Source of the DNA: Flavobacteriaceae bacterium
GTDB lineage: Bacteria > Bacteroidota > Bacteroidia > Flavobacteriales > Flavobacteriaceae
DNA: 64,000 nt
Reading direction: 5' to 3'
Assembly: GCA_004762155.1 (NCBI GenBank)
Contig: SIHP01000003.1
Span: 1-64,000, forward strand
Shown: in pieces, positions 23,848-32,959 of the stretch
Layout of the letters: every line of letters begins with the position of its first letter
Numbering within the stretch: position 1 is the stretch's first letter
Notes under the pieces: generated by a model
Told to the model about the DNA's origin: nothing
Databases searched by the model: none
What the model saw: only the letters and a program-made list of their open reading frames with translations
Position numbers and translations under genes: made by a program

Positions 23848-25626
23848 TTACATTCTTTCTGGTACTTGAATTCCTAATAATTTAAAAGCAGAAGCAATTA
23901 CATCAGCTACCTTTTTAGCTAATTGTACTCTAAATATTTTCTTGTCCTCGTTTTCTTCTACTAAAATAGGTACATTTTGATAAAAAGAATTAAATTCCTT
24001 TACCAAATCATAGGTATAATTTGCAATTACAGCAGGTGAATAGTTTTTAGCTGCTTGTTGAATCGTTTCTGGATATAATTCTAACTGTTTGATTAATTCC
24101 TTTTCTTTCTCATGCAAATCTATATTTACAATATCTTTTGAATAATCAAAATTTGCTTTACGAACTATAGACTGAATTCTAGCATACGTATATTGTATAA
24201 AAGGACCTGTATTTCCTTGAAAATCTACAGATGATTTTGGATCAAATAAAATTCTCTTTTTAGGATCTACTTTTAAAATGAAATATTTTAAAGCTCCTAA
24301 ACCAATTGTACTATATAAAACTTCTTTTTCTTCGTTAGAATATCCTTCTAATTTCCCTAATTCTTGAGAAATTGCTCGTGCAGTATCGGTCATTTCCACC
24401 ATTAAATCATCTGCATCTACAACTGTACCTTCACGTGATTTCATTTTTCCTGAAGGTAAATCTACCATTCCATAACTTAAATGAAATAATTGTTCAGCCC
24501 AAGAATATCCTAATTTCTTTAGTATTAAAAATAACACTTTAAAATGATAATCTTGTTCATTTCCTACAGTATATACCATTCCACCAACATCTGGCATGTC
24601 TTTAGAACGTTGAATTGCAGTTCCAATATCTTGTGTCATGTAAACTGCTGTTCCATCTGAACGTAACACCAATTTTTCATCTAAACCATCTGCTGTTAAA
24701 TCACACCAAACAGAACCGTCTTCTTTTTTATAAAAAACATTGTTAGCTAAACCTTCATCTATAACATCTTTACCTAATAAATACGTGTTGCTCTCGTAAT
24801 ATAATTTATCAAAATCAACACCTATATTTTTATAAGTAACATCAAAGCCTTTATAAACCCAGCCATTCATAGTTTCCCACAAGTTAACTACTTCTTTATC
24901 TCCTGCTTCCCATTTACGAAGCATTTCTTGAGCTTGTAAAAATAACGGAGCTTGTTTTTTTGCTTCGTCTTCTGTATTTCCTTTAGCAATTAAATCGCTA
25001 ATTTCTTTTTTATATTCTTGGTCGAATTTCACATAATAGTTCCCAACCAATTTATCTCCTTTTAAACCAGTAGATGCTGGAGTTTCTCCATTTCCAAAAA
25101 GTTTCCAAGCTAACATAGATTTACAAATGTGTATTCCACGATCGTTAATAATCTGTGTTTTGTACACTTTATTACCTGCTGCTTTTAAGATTTCCGAAAC
25201 AGAATATCCTAATAAAACATTTCTTACATGTCCAAGATGTAAAGGTTTATTGGTATTTGGTGATGAATATTCAACCATACGAGCATCAGCATTCTCAGAA
25301 GGAGAAATGAAGCCGTAAGTATTATTTTTATTGATTTCGCTAAAGAAATTTGTATAAAAAGTATCTTCTATTACTAAATTTAAAAAACCTTTTACAACAT
25401 TAAAGTTTGTAATTTCTGTAATATTTTCTAAAAGATATTTTCCTAAATCTTCACCAATTTGAACAGGATTTCCTTTTTTGTAGCGTAATAATGGAAAAAC
25501 TACAATAGTAATATCTCCTTCAAATTCTTTACGAGTAGCTTGAAATTCTACAGATGGGATTTCAATTTGATATAGATTTAAAAATCCTTCTTTTACTTTC
25601 GTTTCAATTAACGATTGAATGCTCAT
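23848..25626 (-). CDS. argS: arginine--tRNA ligase
   Basis: 592 aa from ATG 25626 (MSIQSLIETKVKEGF). The longer in-frame extension to 25893 runs through the divergent YkgJ promoter and gene and is not real. The class I signature HIGH appears as SPNTNKPLHLGHVRN, and the KMSK-equivalent loop as SGKMKSREGTVVDADDL. The N-terminal Add-1 domain (about residues 1-110) and C-terminal DALR anticodon-binding domain (from about 470, ending LLGIQVPERM) are complete. It charges tRNA-Arg in the cytoplasm. Confidence 0.96.
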   Translation of the reverse strand: MSIQSLIETKVKEGFLNLYQIEIPSVEFQATRKEFEGDITIVVFPLLRYKKGNPVQIGEDLGKYLLENITEITNFNVVKGFLNLVIEDTFYTNFFSEINKNNTYGFISPSENADARMVEYSSPNTNKPLHLGHVRNVLLGYSVSEILKAAGNKVYKTQIINDRGIHICKSMLAWKLFGNGETPASTGLKGDKLVGNYYVKFDQEYKKEISDLIAKGNTEDEAKKQAPLFLQAQEMLRKWEAGDKEVVNLWETMNGWVYKGFDVTYKNIGVDFDKLYYESNTYLLGKDVIDEGLANNVFYKKEDGSVWCDLTADGLDEKLVLRSDGTAVYMTQDIGTAIQRSKDMPDVGGMVYTVGNEQDYHFKVLFLILKKLGYSWAEQLFHLSYGMVDLPSGKMKSREGTVVDADDLMVEMTDTARAISQELGKLEGYSNEEKEVLYSTIGLGALKYFILKVDPKKRILFDPKSSVDFQGNTGPFIQYTYARIQSIVRKANFDYSKDIVNIDLHEKEKELIKQLELYPETIQQAAKNYSPAVIANYTYDLVKEFNSFYQNVPILVEENEDKKIFRVQLAKKVADVIASAFKLLGIQVPERM

Positions 25627-25700
25627 TGGTTTCTTATAATTATCGCGCAAAATTACATAATTTAATTGTTTTTTTGCTGATTTTTGGCATAGAATAATTG

Positions 25701-25708
25701 TACTTTTG
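25701..25708 (+). promoter_or_regulatory. -7 element of the YkgJ gene, near-leaderless
   Basis: TACTTTTG, a perfect TAnnTTTG, ends 4 bases before the ATG at 25713. Transcription starting 4-7 bases downstream would begin at or next to the A of ATG. Confidence 0.65.
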
Positions 25709-25712
25709 CAGC

Positions 25713-26228
25713 ATGGATAAAGACTTAGAAAATTTACCAAAATTAGCAAAGGATGCTTTAGTAGAAAATAAGAAATATTTTCAACGTTTAAAAAGGCGAA
25801 CTCCAAAGCGTTTAGATTTGTTAATGCAAGAGTTACATGATGATGAATTTGAAAAAACAGATTGTTTAGATTGTGGTAATTGTTGTAAAACATCTAGTCC
25901 TATTTTTACAGAAAAGGATACTGAACGAATAGCAAAACATTTAAAAATGAAGGTTCGTGATTTTACCGATCAGTATCTACGAAGAGATGAAGATGATTTT
26001 ATGGTATTACAATCGGCTCCTTGTTCTTTTTTAGATGAGCGTGATAATACGTGTTATATTTATAAAGTTCGTCCGAAAGCTTGTGCAGAATATCCACATA
26101 CAAATCGTAAGAAATTTGCACAGATTTCTGATTTAGCTATTAAAAACACAGAGGTTTGTCCTGCTACTTATAGAATTTTAGAAGAATTAAAAAAACGTTT
26201 ACCACAATCTGGAAGTCATAAAGGATAG
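25713..26228 (+). CDS. YkgJ family Cys-cluster protein
   Basis: 171 aa from ATG 25713 (MDKDLENLPKLAKDALVEN). The upstream non-ATG start would overlap the -7 element. The Cys cluster DCLDCGNCCKTSSPIF (about residues 50-65) plus SAPCSFLDERDNTCYIYKVR and KACAEYPH form the CxxCxxCC..C..C pattern of the YkgJ/UPF0153 family, probably an Fe-S or zinc site. Cellular role unknown; relatives have been linked to metal-dependent enzyme maturation. It is divergent from argS and followed by a 120-bp gap without features. Confidence 0.9.
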   Translation: MDKDLENLPKLAKDALVENKKYFQRLKRRTPKRLDLLMQELHDDEFEKTDCLDCGNCCKTSSPIFTEKDTERIAKHLKMKVRDFTDQYLRRDEDDFMVLQSAPCSFLDERDNTCYIYKVRPKACAEYPHTNRKKFAQISDLAIKNTEVCPATYRILEELKKRLPQSGSHKG

Positions 26229-26350
26229 TTTGTTAGAATTTAAGGAGTTAAGAATTGTAGAGTTGAAAAGTTCTTGAAGTTTTTAGATTTGAAGGCTTGT
26301 AGTTAACTTTCCTGTAAATTATTTTTTTACATTTTATACTAAGTTATCGT

Positions 26351-27271
26351 TTAGAAATAACACGATTCGTGTAAAAGCCATCTTCCTTTTCGTTTTAGAT
26401 CAAAATCTATATGAAGTACTATTTCATGTGAATTTAAATTATTTCCAAAAGCAGACAATTTAGTATCGTATGAATATCCTATTCGATATTTTTCGTTGAT
26501 AATCATAGCAAATAATATACTTACAGAATCATTGTATCGATAAGATAAACCCGCTTCTATATATTTTTTATAAAGAAAGTTTGTATTTAAATCAACTGAA
26601 AGAGGTAAGTTTTCTGCATATTTTATTAAAGTAGATGGTTTAAACAAAACATCTTCAGATAATTTAAAACGTATTCCACCAGATAAAAAGTAATTTGTAC
26701 TAGAAGAAAACTCGCTACCTGTAGGATCTTCTTCTATTTGAAATTGAGGACTTTTTAATAAATATGGAATTGAAAAACCAAGAAAATACTGTTTGTTATA
26801 ATAATAAGCACCAAATCCAATATTTGGAAAATTTCCATTTGTAGAATTGTAAAAGTCATTATCTGGTGTAATTCCTTCTGCTAAATTATTATTAAAAAGG
26901 GTAACACCACCTTTAAGTCCAAATGCTAATCTAGAGTACCTGGAAGTTATTAGTGTGTATGAAGCATCAATATTTATGTTGGTACTTTCTGATAATCCTA
27001 TTTTGTCGTTAATTACTGTTGTTCCTAAGCCTAAACCTCTATTGGTTCTTCCGTTTACAGAAAAAGTATGCGTAGTTGGCGCACCTTCTACGCCAGCCCA
27101 TTGTTGACGCGTTAATAAAGATATATTTAAATCTGATCTAGCTCCAACAGCAGCAGGATTTATAATTTGCATATTATACAAATATTGCGTGTAATGTGGT
27201 GTTTGTTGTGCTAGAATAGATAAACTAAAACAAACTAGTAATACGGATAAAAATATTTTTTTTGTTAGCAT
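26351..27271 (-). CDS. PorP/SprF family type IX secretion membrane protein
   Basis: 306 aa outer-membrane protein with signal peptide (KIFLSVLLVCFSLSILAQ) and the family hallmark QQTPHYTQYLYNMQIINPAA at the mature N-terminus, then AGVEGAPTTHTFSVNGR. The remainder alternates beta-strands with an FGLKGGV segment. PorP/SprF proteins assist surface attachment of individual T9SS type B cargo. Its ATG overlaps the stop of the 1353-aa adhesin gene by one base (TAATG), the usual cargo-partner arrangement. Confidence 0.9.
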   Translation of the reverse strand: MLTKKIFLSVLLVCFSLSILAQQTPHYTQYLYNMQIINPAAVGARSDLNISLLTRQQWAGVEGAPTTHTFSVNGRTNRGLGLGTTVINDKIGLSESTNINIDASYTLITSRYSRLAFGLKGGVTLFNNNLAEGITPDNDFYNSTNGNFPNIGFGAYYYNKQYFLGFSIPYLLKSPQFQIEEDPTGSEFSSSTNYFLSGGIRFKLSEDVLFKPSTLIKYAENLPLSVDLNTNFLYKKYIEAGLSYRYNDSVSILFAMIINEKYRIGYSYDTKLSAFGNNLNSHEIVLHIDFDLKRKGRWLLHESCYF

Positions 27272-30200
27272 TATCTTATCAGTTGTATAAAGTTTGTTTT
27301 AGGTTTTGTATTATTATCGTTAAAATTTAATGTGTAATAATATACACCTGCTGGTGCTGGTTTCCCATTATAATTTCCATTCCACCAAATAGGATTTATT
27401 CTCCCGTTGTTATTATAGTTATACATTTCACTTCCCCAACGATCGTAAATCTGTAACTTAAAATTAGGATAATCTTCAATTCCTGATATTTTAAATTCAT
27501 CACTATCTCCATCGTTATTTGGAGAAAATAAATTTGGAATATCATTGTCTTTAATCGTTCCAGTATTTAATAAAACTGAAGAAGTATTTGATATGTTTGC
27601 GCTTGTTACTGTGGTTTGTAGCTCTAAAGTTTCAGTATTTTCATTTAATTTATCGTCTATAGTTAAGACTGCTTGTGTAATAAATTCAGTATTTGCAGGA
27701 ATAAATGAAGAGATTAGTAGCGGTTGATAATCTAAAGATCTATTAGCAGTTTCATCAAAGGTTTCTATATCAAAATTTATGGGTAAATAGTTTTGCATAG
27801 GCTCTAAATCTGCATTTAAAAGGCGGAATGAAAATACCAAGGACTCTCCTTCAATAACTGTTACGTCATCTACTTCTACTATTGGATCAGGATCAATATC
27901 CAAAATACTTGCAGTTTTAATTAAATCTTGTGAGTTTATATTCCCTGAAGTTACAGTACCAATTACATTTAAAGTTTCTTGATCAGGTTCATTTAAATTA
28001 TCTATTATTGTAGGAATATTAAACGAAACTTGAGTATTCGCATTATTAGGATCTATAGTTCCATCAACAATTAAATTTGTTGTTACAGTAGTATAATCAT
28101 CTGGACTTATTGCAACTCCGTCATTTGTAGCAACATCAATATTAACAGGTGTTGAAGAAGGATGACTAAGTCTTATGGTATGTGTTAAATCTATACCTTC
28201 ATTTCCCTGAGAATTATCCATAGCAATATTTGGAGGAAGGTCATTATCTATAATTGTTCCAACACCAGAAAGCTCTGTATTTATTGTGTTTTGAGAAATA
28301 ATAGTTCCATTAATAGTGAATAATTCATCTAATTCGTAAATAATATCCTCTAAAGAATTTACTGTAAAATTAATAATTTCCGTATTTGGAGGAATATTTA
28401 AAACACTTGTATTTAATGCATTATAATCATAAGGAGAATTAGCTATATTATATTGATCGGTAATATCTGTTCCATTCTCAGTAGAGAAATTAATATTTAT
28501 TGCTGATGCACTTTGTATATGTATTGAATTATCGTTTTTAGTAACTAAAGAAATAGTAAAAACTAAATCTTCTGCTTCATTAACAGTTACATTATTTATA
28601 ACAACAACTATAGCTATAATTTCTCTCCAATCTCTTTCAGGATTATCTGTATTATCAACATCAGGAAAGTCAGTTGGTATTTGACCATTTGTTGGATTTA
28701 TTTGAGTATCATTAGTATCAAATGCATCGTCTAAACCGTCATTATCATTATCTGAATTTAAAACGATAGTTTCTGGAATTCCATCATTATTTAAATCCCA
28801 TCCTTCTATATAATCATCGCGAATATCATTATCTGAATTAATATCAACATAATCAAAAATAGTATCATTATCAGTATCTGTTAGAGAAATACCTTCCGGA
28901 TAGGCAGTATCCATTCCATATTCAGAAACAACACCGTTTGGTGCAATATAATTATCTGTAGTTTGTGCTTCTATATTATCAACTATTCCATCTCCATCTG
29001 CATCTATATCAATAAAATTGGCATTTCCATTATTATCTGTATTCGGAATTGTATAATTTATTGTAGTTGTAATAGTATCATCAATTTCTACATCATTATG
29101 AAGCCCATTATCTCCAACATTTTCGGTAGAAGCCATTCCATCAGAATCACTACTAGTTGCAGCATTATTAACTTCCTCCAAATCAAAAACACCATCATTA
29201 TCACTATCTAAATCAAAATGATTAGGAATTCCATCATTATCAAAATCGAATAAATCTACAATTCCATCATTATTAGTATCTACATTAAAATCAGAATCTC
29301 TGTAATTTGGAATAAGATCATTATCATGATCATCTAAAGGATTTAAACCATTATACTCATCAATATCTGTAATTGTATCGTTATCATCATCAATATCAGT
29401 TTCATTTGGAACGGAATCGAAATCAGTATCAGTTGAGGCGTTTACATTAATAGCTGCTTCTGCACCAACAACATTACCAATAGGGTCCGTTGTAGAAAAA
29501 ATAGCCCTATTTACACCAATACAATCTTCATTAAAAAGAACAGAAAATTCAATAGTAATAACTTCATTAATATTTAAAAGACCAGAAGTTCCATTAAAAA
29601 AATCAACGTTTGTAGTTCCGTTATAAGACGTATTTAAAATAGGATCTATTGTTGCTGTAGAATTTTGAATGAACGGTGTACTTACTGAAATAATATTTCC
29701 ACTACAAATATTATTTAAATCATCTTGCAATTGTAAATTATCCAACTCTACAGCCTCACTTGTATTTGACACTGTTATTTGAAAAGTAATTTCTTGATGT
29801 TCTATTATACCATTTGGAGCATCATTTACAGCTGATATAATTTTATTATTTGAAGCTGATGTTGCAAATGAAAAACTCATAGTAGATGAAATACAATCGC
29901 ATTGAGAGGTAGAAGAAGTTGTACCTGTTTCTGAGCTTGTAGCATAATATCTATCTAGATGATCTCCTAAGCCATCTGACCAAGTAACGAACGAATACCT
30001 TCTCGTATAAACAGGATTTGTTTCATTAAATCCATCTAAACTTCCTTGTGTTTGAGATCTTGATAATTGATAAAAATAATTTGTATCAACTGAAGAAATG
30101 GGGTCAATTAAATAAAATAATTCTAAAATGATTGTTTCTCCTGGTCCCAAAGAATTATTAGCAGTAAGGAGAAGAGAATTTGTATCTCCGTTATAATTAC

Positions 30201-31332
30201 TATCTACAGTAACTGCTGGACCAGAAACTTGGCTAACAGTTATTTGATTAAACACAACACCGTGATCTAAAAAACTACTTAAACCCATATTATAGTTAAC
30301 ATTATTAGCAGTTGTTGCTCCTTCATTAGTAATAATTACTCTGTTGTTATAATCATAAGTACCATCTTGATTTGCTAAAGGATTATTTTCTGGAATGAAT
30401 AAAGAAACTGTAACTACAGCTTCAGTTGTATGAAAGTCTGTAAGAGAAATATTCTCTGTATCACTTCCTTTTGTAGATGTTATATTTAAAATACTGTCAA
30501 AATCAACTCCTGAACCTGAAGGAGTAGGATTTGGACGTCCATTACAAAATGGATTAATTGTAAGACAAAACCTAACATTTATCGATTGTCTTGGGTATAA
30601 AATAGCATTATCTATAGTATTTTGATCAAATATAGATGTTGAAGTTAAATTTAAAAAATCTGGATTTATACTAGAATTATTAAAATTTAAAGGATATGGA
30701 TTATCTACATAATCTGTTGTTTCTAGAGTAGAAATATTTACTTCACTAATTTCTGTAACACAACCATTACCAAAAATGGTTTGTAAATCATTTGTTAAAT
30801 CAAGATTTTCAATAAAACTAGATGTATGATAATCTCTTGCGGTACTAGTATTTCTGATAGTCATGTAATAAATTACTTTGTACTCATCATCTATGGTATA
30901 TCCTTGATTACAACTTTCTAACACATTAATATCAATTAAATTAGTTGTATTTTCTATTGTTAAAAAAAAATGAGCTGTAACATTGTACGTACCATCAAAT
31001 AAGGTGTATGTAATAGCACTTACATTGCCTGTATAATTATTTAAGGGTGAGAAAACATAACTTCCGTCTGAATTAATAATAACACTACCTTCTCCAAAAG
31101 TTGCAGTCTCTCCAGCAACAAAATCAATTCCGTTAACTCTAAAAGAGGTAATTGTTAAAGTATCACCATCTACATCAGTATCATTATTGAGTATACCTGG
31201 AGTATTAACATTTAATACGGTATTAATATCAGCTGTATCAAAATCATTTAAAGCATTTGGTTCTGTTTGTGCTAAAGTAATCTGAGAAATTAGCGCGCAA
31301 AGCAATAATATTGCAAAACAATTTTTTTTCAT
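27271..31332 (-). CDS. Giant T9SS type B cargo adhesin with cadherin-like, TSP3-like and Calx-beta regions
   Basis: 1353 aa from ATG 31332 (MKKNCFAILLLCALISQITLAQ); the in-frame start at 31371 would put 13 residues before the signal peptide. Order: a cadherin-like/Ig module (NDTDVDGDTLTITSF, about residues 35-130); DUF11-like repeats to about 620; an Asp-rich calcium-binding TSP3-like region with DTDFDSVPNETDIDDDNDT-type repeats (about 635-900); Calx-beta-type modules with DxxGTIxDxD signatures (about 915-1260); and the gliding-motility C-terminal sorting domain IPNLFSPNNDGDSDEFKI to FIQLIR. It should be displayed on the cell surface as an adhesin. The PorP/SprF partner is coupled downstream. 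Confidence 0.9.
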   Translation of the reverse strand: MKKNCFAILLLCALISQITLAQTEPNALNDFDTADINTVLNVNTPGILNNDTDVDGDTLTITSFRVNGIDFVAGETATFGEGSVIINSDGSYVFSPLNNYTGNVSAITYTLFDGTYNVTAHFFLTIENTTNLIDINVLESCNQGYTIDDEYKVIYYMTIRNTSTARDYHTSSFIENLDLTNDLQTIFGNGCVTEISEVNISTLETTDYVDNPYPLNFNNSSINPDFLNLTSTSIFDQNTIDNAILYPRQSINVRFCLTINPFCNGRPNPTPSGSGVDFDSILNITSTKGSDTENISLTDFHTTEAVVTVSLFIPENNPLANQDGTYDYNNRVIITNEGATTANNVNYNMGLSSFLDHGVVFNQITVSQVSGPAVTVDSNYNGDTNSLLLTANNSLGPGETIILELFYLIDPISSVDTNYFYQLSRSQTQGSLDGFNETNPVYTRRYSFVTWSDGLGDHLDRYYATSSETGTTSSTSQCDCISSTMSFSFATSASNNKIISAVNDAPNGIIEHQEITFQITVSNTSEAVELDNLQLQDDLNNICSGNIISVSTPFIQNSTATIDPILNTSYNGTTNVDFFNGTSGLLNINEVITIEFSVLFNEDCIGVNRAIFSTTDPIGNVVGAEAAINVNASTDTDFDSVPNETDIDDDNDTITDIDEYNGLNPLDDHDNDLIPNYRDSDFNVDTNNDGIVDLFDFDNDGIPNHFDLDSDNDGVFDLEEVNNAATSSDSDGMASTENVGDNGLHNDVEIDDTITTTINYTIPNTDNNGNANFIDIDADGDGIVDNIEAQTTDNYIAPNGVVSEYGMDTAYPEGISLTDTDNDTIFDYVDINSDNDIRDDYIEGWDLNNDGIPETIVLNSDNDNDGLDDAFDTNDTQINPTNGQIPTDFPDVDNTDNPERDWREIIAIVVVINNVTVNEAEDLVFTISLVTKNDNSIHIQSASAININFSTENGTDITDQYNIANSPYDYNALNTSVLNIPPNTEIINFTVNSLEDIIYELDELFTINGTIISQNTINTELSGVGTIIDNDLPPNIAMDNSQGNEGIDLTHTIRLSHPSSTPVNIDVATNDGVAISPDDYTTVTTNLIVDGTIDPNNANTQVSFNIPTIIDNLNEPDQETLNVIGTVTSGNINSQDLIKTASILDIDPDPIVEVDDVTVIEGESLVFSFRLLNADLEPMQNYLPINFDIETFDETANRSLDYQPLLISSFIPANTEFITQAVLTIDDKLNENTETLELQTTVTSANISNTSSVLLNTGTIKDNDIPNLFSPNNDGDSDEFKISGIEDYPNFKLQIYDRWGSEMYNYNNNGRINPIWWNGNYNGKPAPAGVYYYTLNFNDNNTKPKTNFIQLIR

Positions 31333-31567
31333 ATTCGGGGGAGATGAAGTATTTCCTTCTAATTTAGTCAAATAAAAGGAGTTATGAAAAAAAAAGCATG
31401 AAATTATAGAATATTTTGCAACTTGATTTTTTTGACTAAATGATTTTTAGGGTTAAATATTCATAAAAAAAACTTCTTTTTTTTAAACTATTTATTTTAT
31501 TAACCTATGTTTATTTAGGATTGTATTATTTTTTTGTAATTTGTTACAGCATAATTTAAAGACATAT

Positions 31568-32407
31568 ATGGAAACAATATTTGAATATTTTAGAGAAATT
31601 CCATCAACTCATAGAAGCCTTATTTTAGTAGGAGGAATTACTTTTTTTTGGTTATTAGAAGGAGCGGTTCCTTTATTTAAATTTAACTACAAAAAATGGC
31701 AACATGCATTACCAAATTTATTTTTTACATTAACAACTGTAATTATAAACTTTGCATTAGCTTTTTTATTATTAAAATCTTCAGATTGGGTAAAAGCAAA
31801 TAATTTTGGAATTATTAATTGGTTACCAGAAATGTCTTTATGGCTATATGTTCTTTTGGGTGTTTTATTATTAGATTTATTTGGAGCTTATTTAGCTCAT
31901 TTTACAGAACATAAAATTATGACGTTGTGGATGGTTCATTTAGTTCACCATACAGATCATAATGTAGATACAACAACAGCAAATCGTCATCATCCCTTAG
32001 AAAGTGTAATTCGCTTTGTTTTTACTTTGGTAGGTGTAATTATAGTAGGTGCGCCAATTGCAATTATAATGATATATCAATCTTGTTCTTTGATAGCAAC
32101 TCAATTTAATCATGCAAATATTAAAATGCCAAGAAAACTAGATAAAATTTTAAGTTATATAATCGTCTCACCTGATATGCATAAAGTTCATCATCATAAT
32201 CTATTACCTTATACGGATAGTAATTATGGAAACATATTTTCTATTTGGGATCGTTTATTTGGAACTTATATGGAATTAGATAGAGACAAAATAGTTTATG
32301 GAGTTGATACTTTTCCTGATGCTGAAAAGAACGCCAATTTAAAAGAATTATTGAAACAACCTTTTGCAGGATATAGGAAACCAACAAATCTGGAAGAAAT
32401 TCAATAA
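31568..32407 (+). CDS. sterol desaturase / fatty acid hydroxylase superfamily protein
   Basis: 279 aa from ATG 31568 (METIFEYFREIPSTHRS); an upstream in-frame start at 31541 is possible but less likely. Four or five membrane helices enclose the di-iron His motifs HFTEHKIMTLWMVHLVHHTD (about residues 108-127), NRHHPLE and HKVHHHNL (about 205-212). These enzymes hydroxylate or desaturate lipids in the inner membrane using O2. The context gives no hint about the lipid. A terminator follows directly after the stop. Confidence 0.9.
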   Translation: METIFEYFREIPSTHRSLILVGGITFFWLLEGAVPLFKFNYKKWQHALPNLFFTLTTVIINFALAFLLLKSSDWVKANNFGIINWLPEMSLWLYVLLGVLLLDLFGAYLAHFTEHKIMTLWMVHLVHHTDHNVDTTTANRHHPLESVIRFVFTLVGVIIVGAPIAIIMIYQSCSLIATQFNHANIKMPRKLDKILSYIIVSPDMHKVHHHNLLPYTDSNYGNIFSIWDRLFGTYMELDRDKIVYGVDTFPDAEKNANLKELLKQPFAGYRKPTNLEEIQ

Positions 32408-32437
32408 AAAAAGCGAACCATAACGGTTCGCTTTTTT
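32407..32437. terminator. Bidirectional terminator
   Basis: A-run, GCGAACC (32413-32419), loop ATAAC, GGTTCGC (32425-32431), T-run. It lies between the convergent fatty acid hydroxylase-superfamily gene and the GG peptide gene. Confidence 0.9.
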
Positions 32438-32442
32438 ATTTA

Positions 32443-32688
32443 TTAAATAGGGTTACAAATATAAGGATATCCTAAATTTGTGTAAGATTTAAAAAATTGA
32501 GGTTTGTTAGGATAAGTTGTTCCACTAGAATAACACCTCCATTCCCAATTTGGTATTGGACCTGTTGTTGTATCCTCTAAGTTGTCTACCACATTAATAT
32601 TTCCAAAATCACCACCACCTATAGTTTCTTTTTGTTGTTGAGTTGTTAATTTTTTAACATTGTTTAGTTTTAAGATCTTGTTTATCAT
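32443..32688 (-). CDS. Double-glycine leader peptide, 81 aa
   Basis: The leader MINKILKLNNVKKLTTQQQK continues ETIGGG, a double-glycine motif with the xLxxVKKLTxxQQKxIxGG pattern of Bacteroidota natural-product/bacteriocin precursors. The core (about 55 residues) has two Cys (WRCYSS and YICNPI), many Pro, Tyr and Asn, and ends at YICNPI. No exporter or modification gene lies nearby. It differs in core from the peptides at 21436 and 36327, so these are not recent duplicates. Confidence 0.7.
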   Translation of the reverse strand: MINKILKLNNVKKLTTQQQKETIGGGDFGNINVVDNLEDTTTGPIPNWEWRCYSSGTTYPNKPQFFKSYTNLGYPYICNPI

Positions 32689-32897
32689 AATAAATTTTTA
32701 AGATTAATAATAATACAAATTAAAGAAGTACAAAACTTTTACAGTATAGTTGTTAAACCTTTGTTTAAGAGTTGGATAACCTGTTTTGGTAAAAGTTAGA
32801 TATAAACTTAATATTTGTAATTATTATTCAATTTATATTATATCTATCAATTACTAGTTATCACTTTTCCGAATGTTTGTTTTTTCTTCCCTAGCAA

Positions 32898-32939
32898 AAA
32901 AAAGACTAATACAATTTATAAATTGTATTAGTCTTTTTT
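32898..32939. terminator. Long bidirectional terminator hairpin
   Basis: GACTAATACAATTTA (32904-32918) and TAAATTGTATTAGTC (32919-32933) form a perfect 15-bp dyad framed by A6 and T6. It terminates the 32960-34537 gene on the minus strand. Confidence 0.85.
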
Positions 32940-32959
32940 GTACAAATAATTTAATCATT

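Noticed and set aside
25627..25893. N-terminal extension of argS
   Set aside because: It would run through the promoter and coding part of the divergent YkgJ gene; ArgS homologues begin at MSIQ-like positions.
28700..29420. Periodic short repeats resembling a CRISPR-like or satellite pattern
   Set aside because: They are codon-level repeats of Asp/Asn-rich TSP3-like calcium-binding units within the adhesin gene, not direct DNA repeats with spacers.
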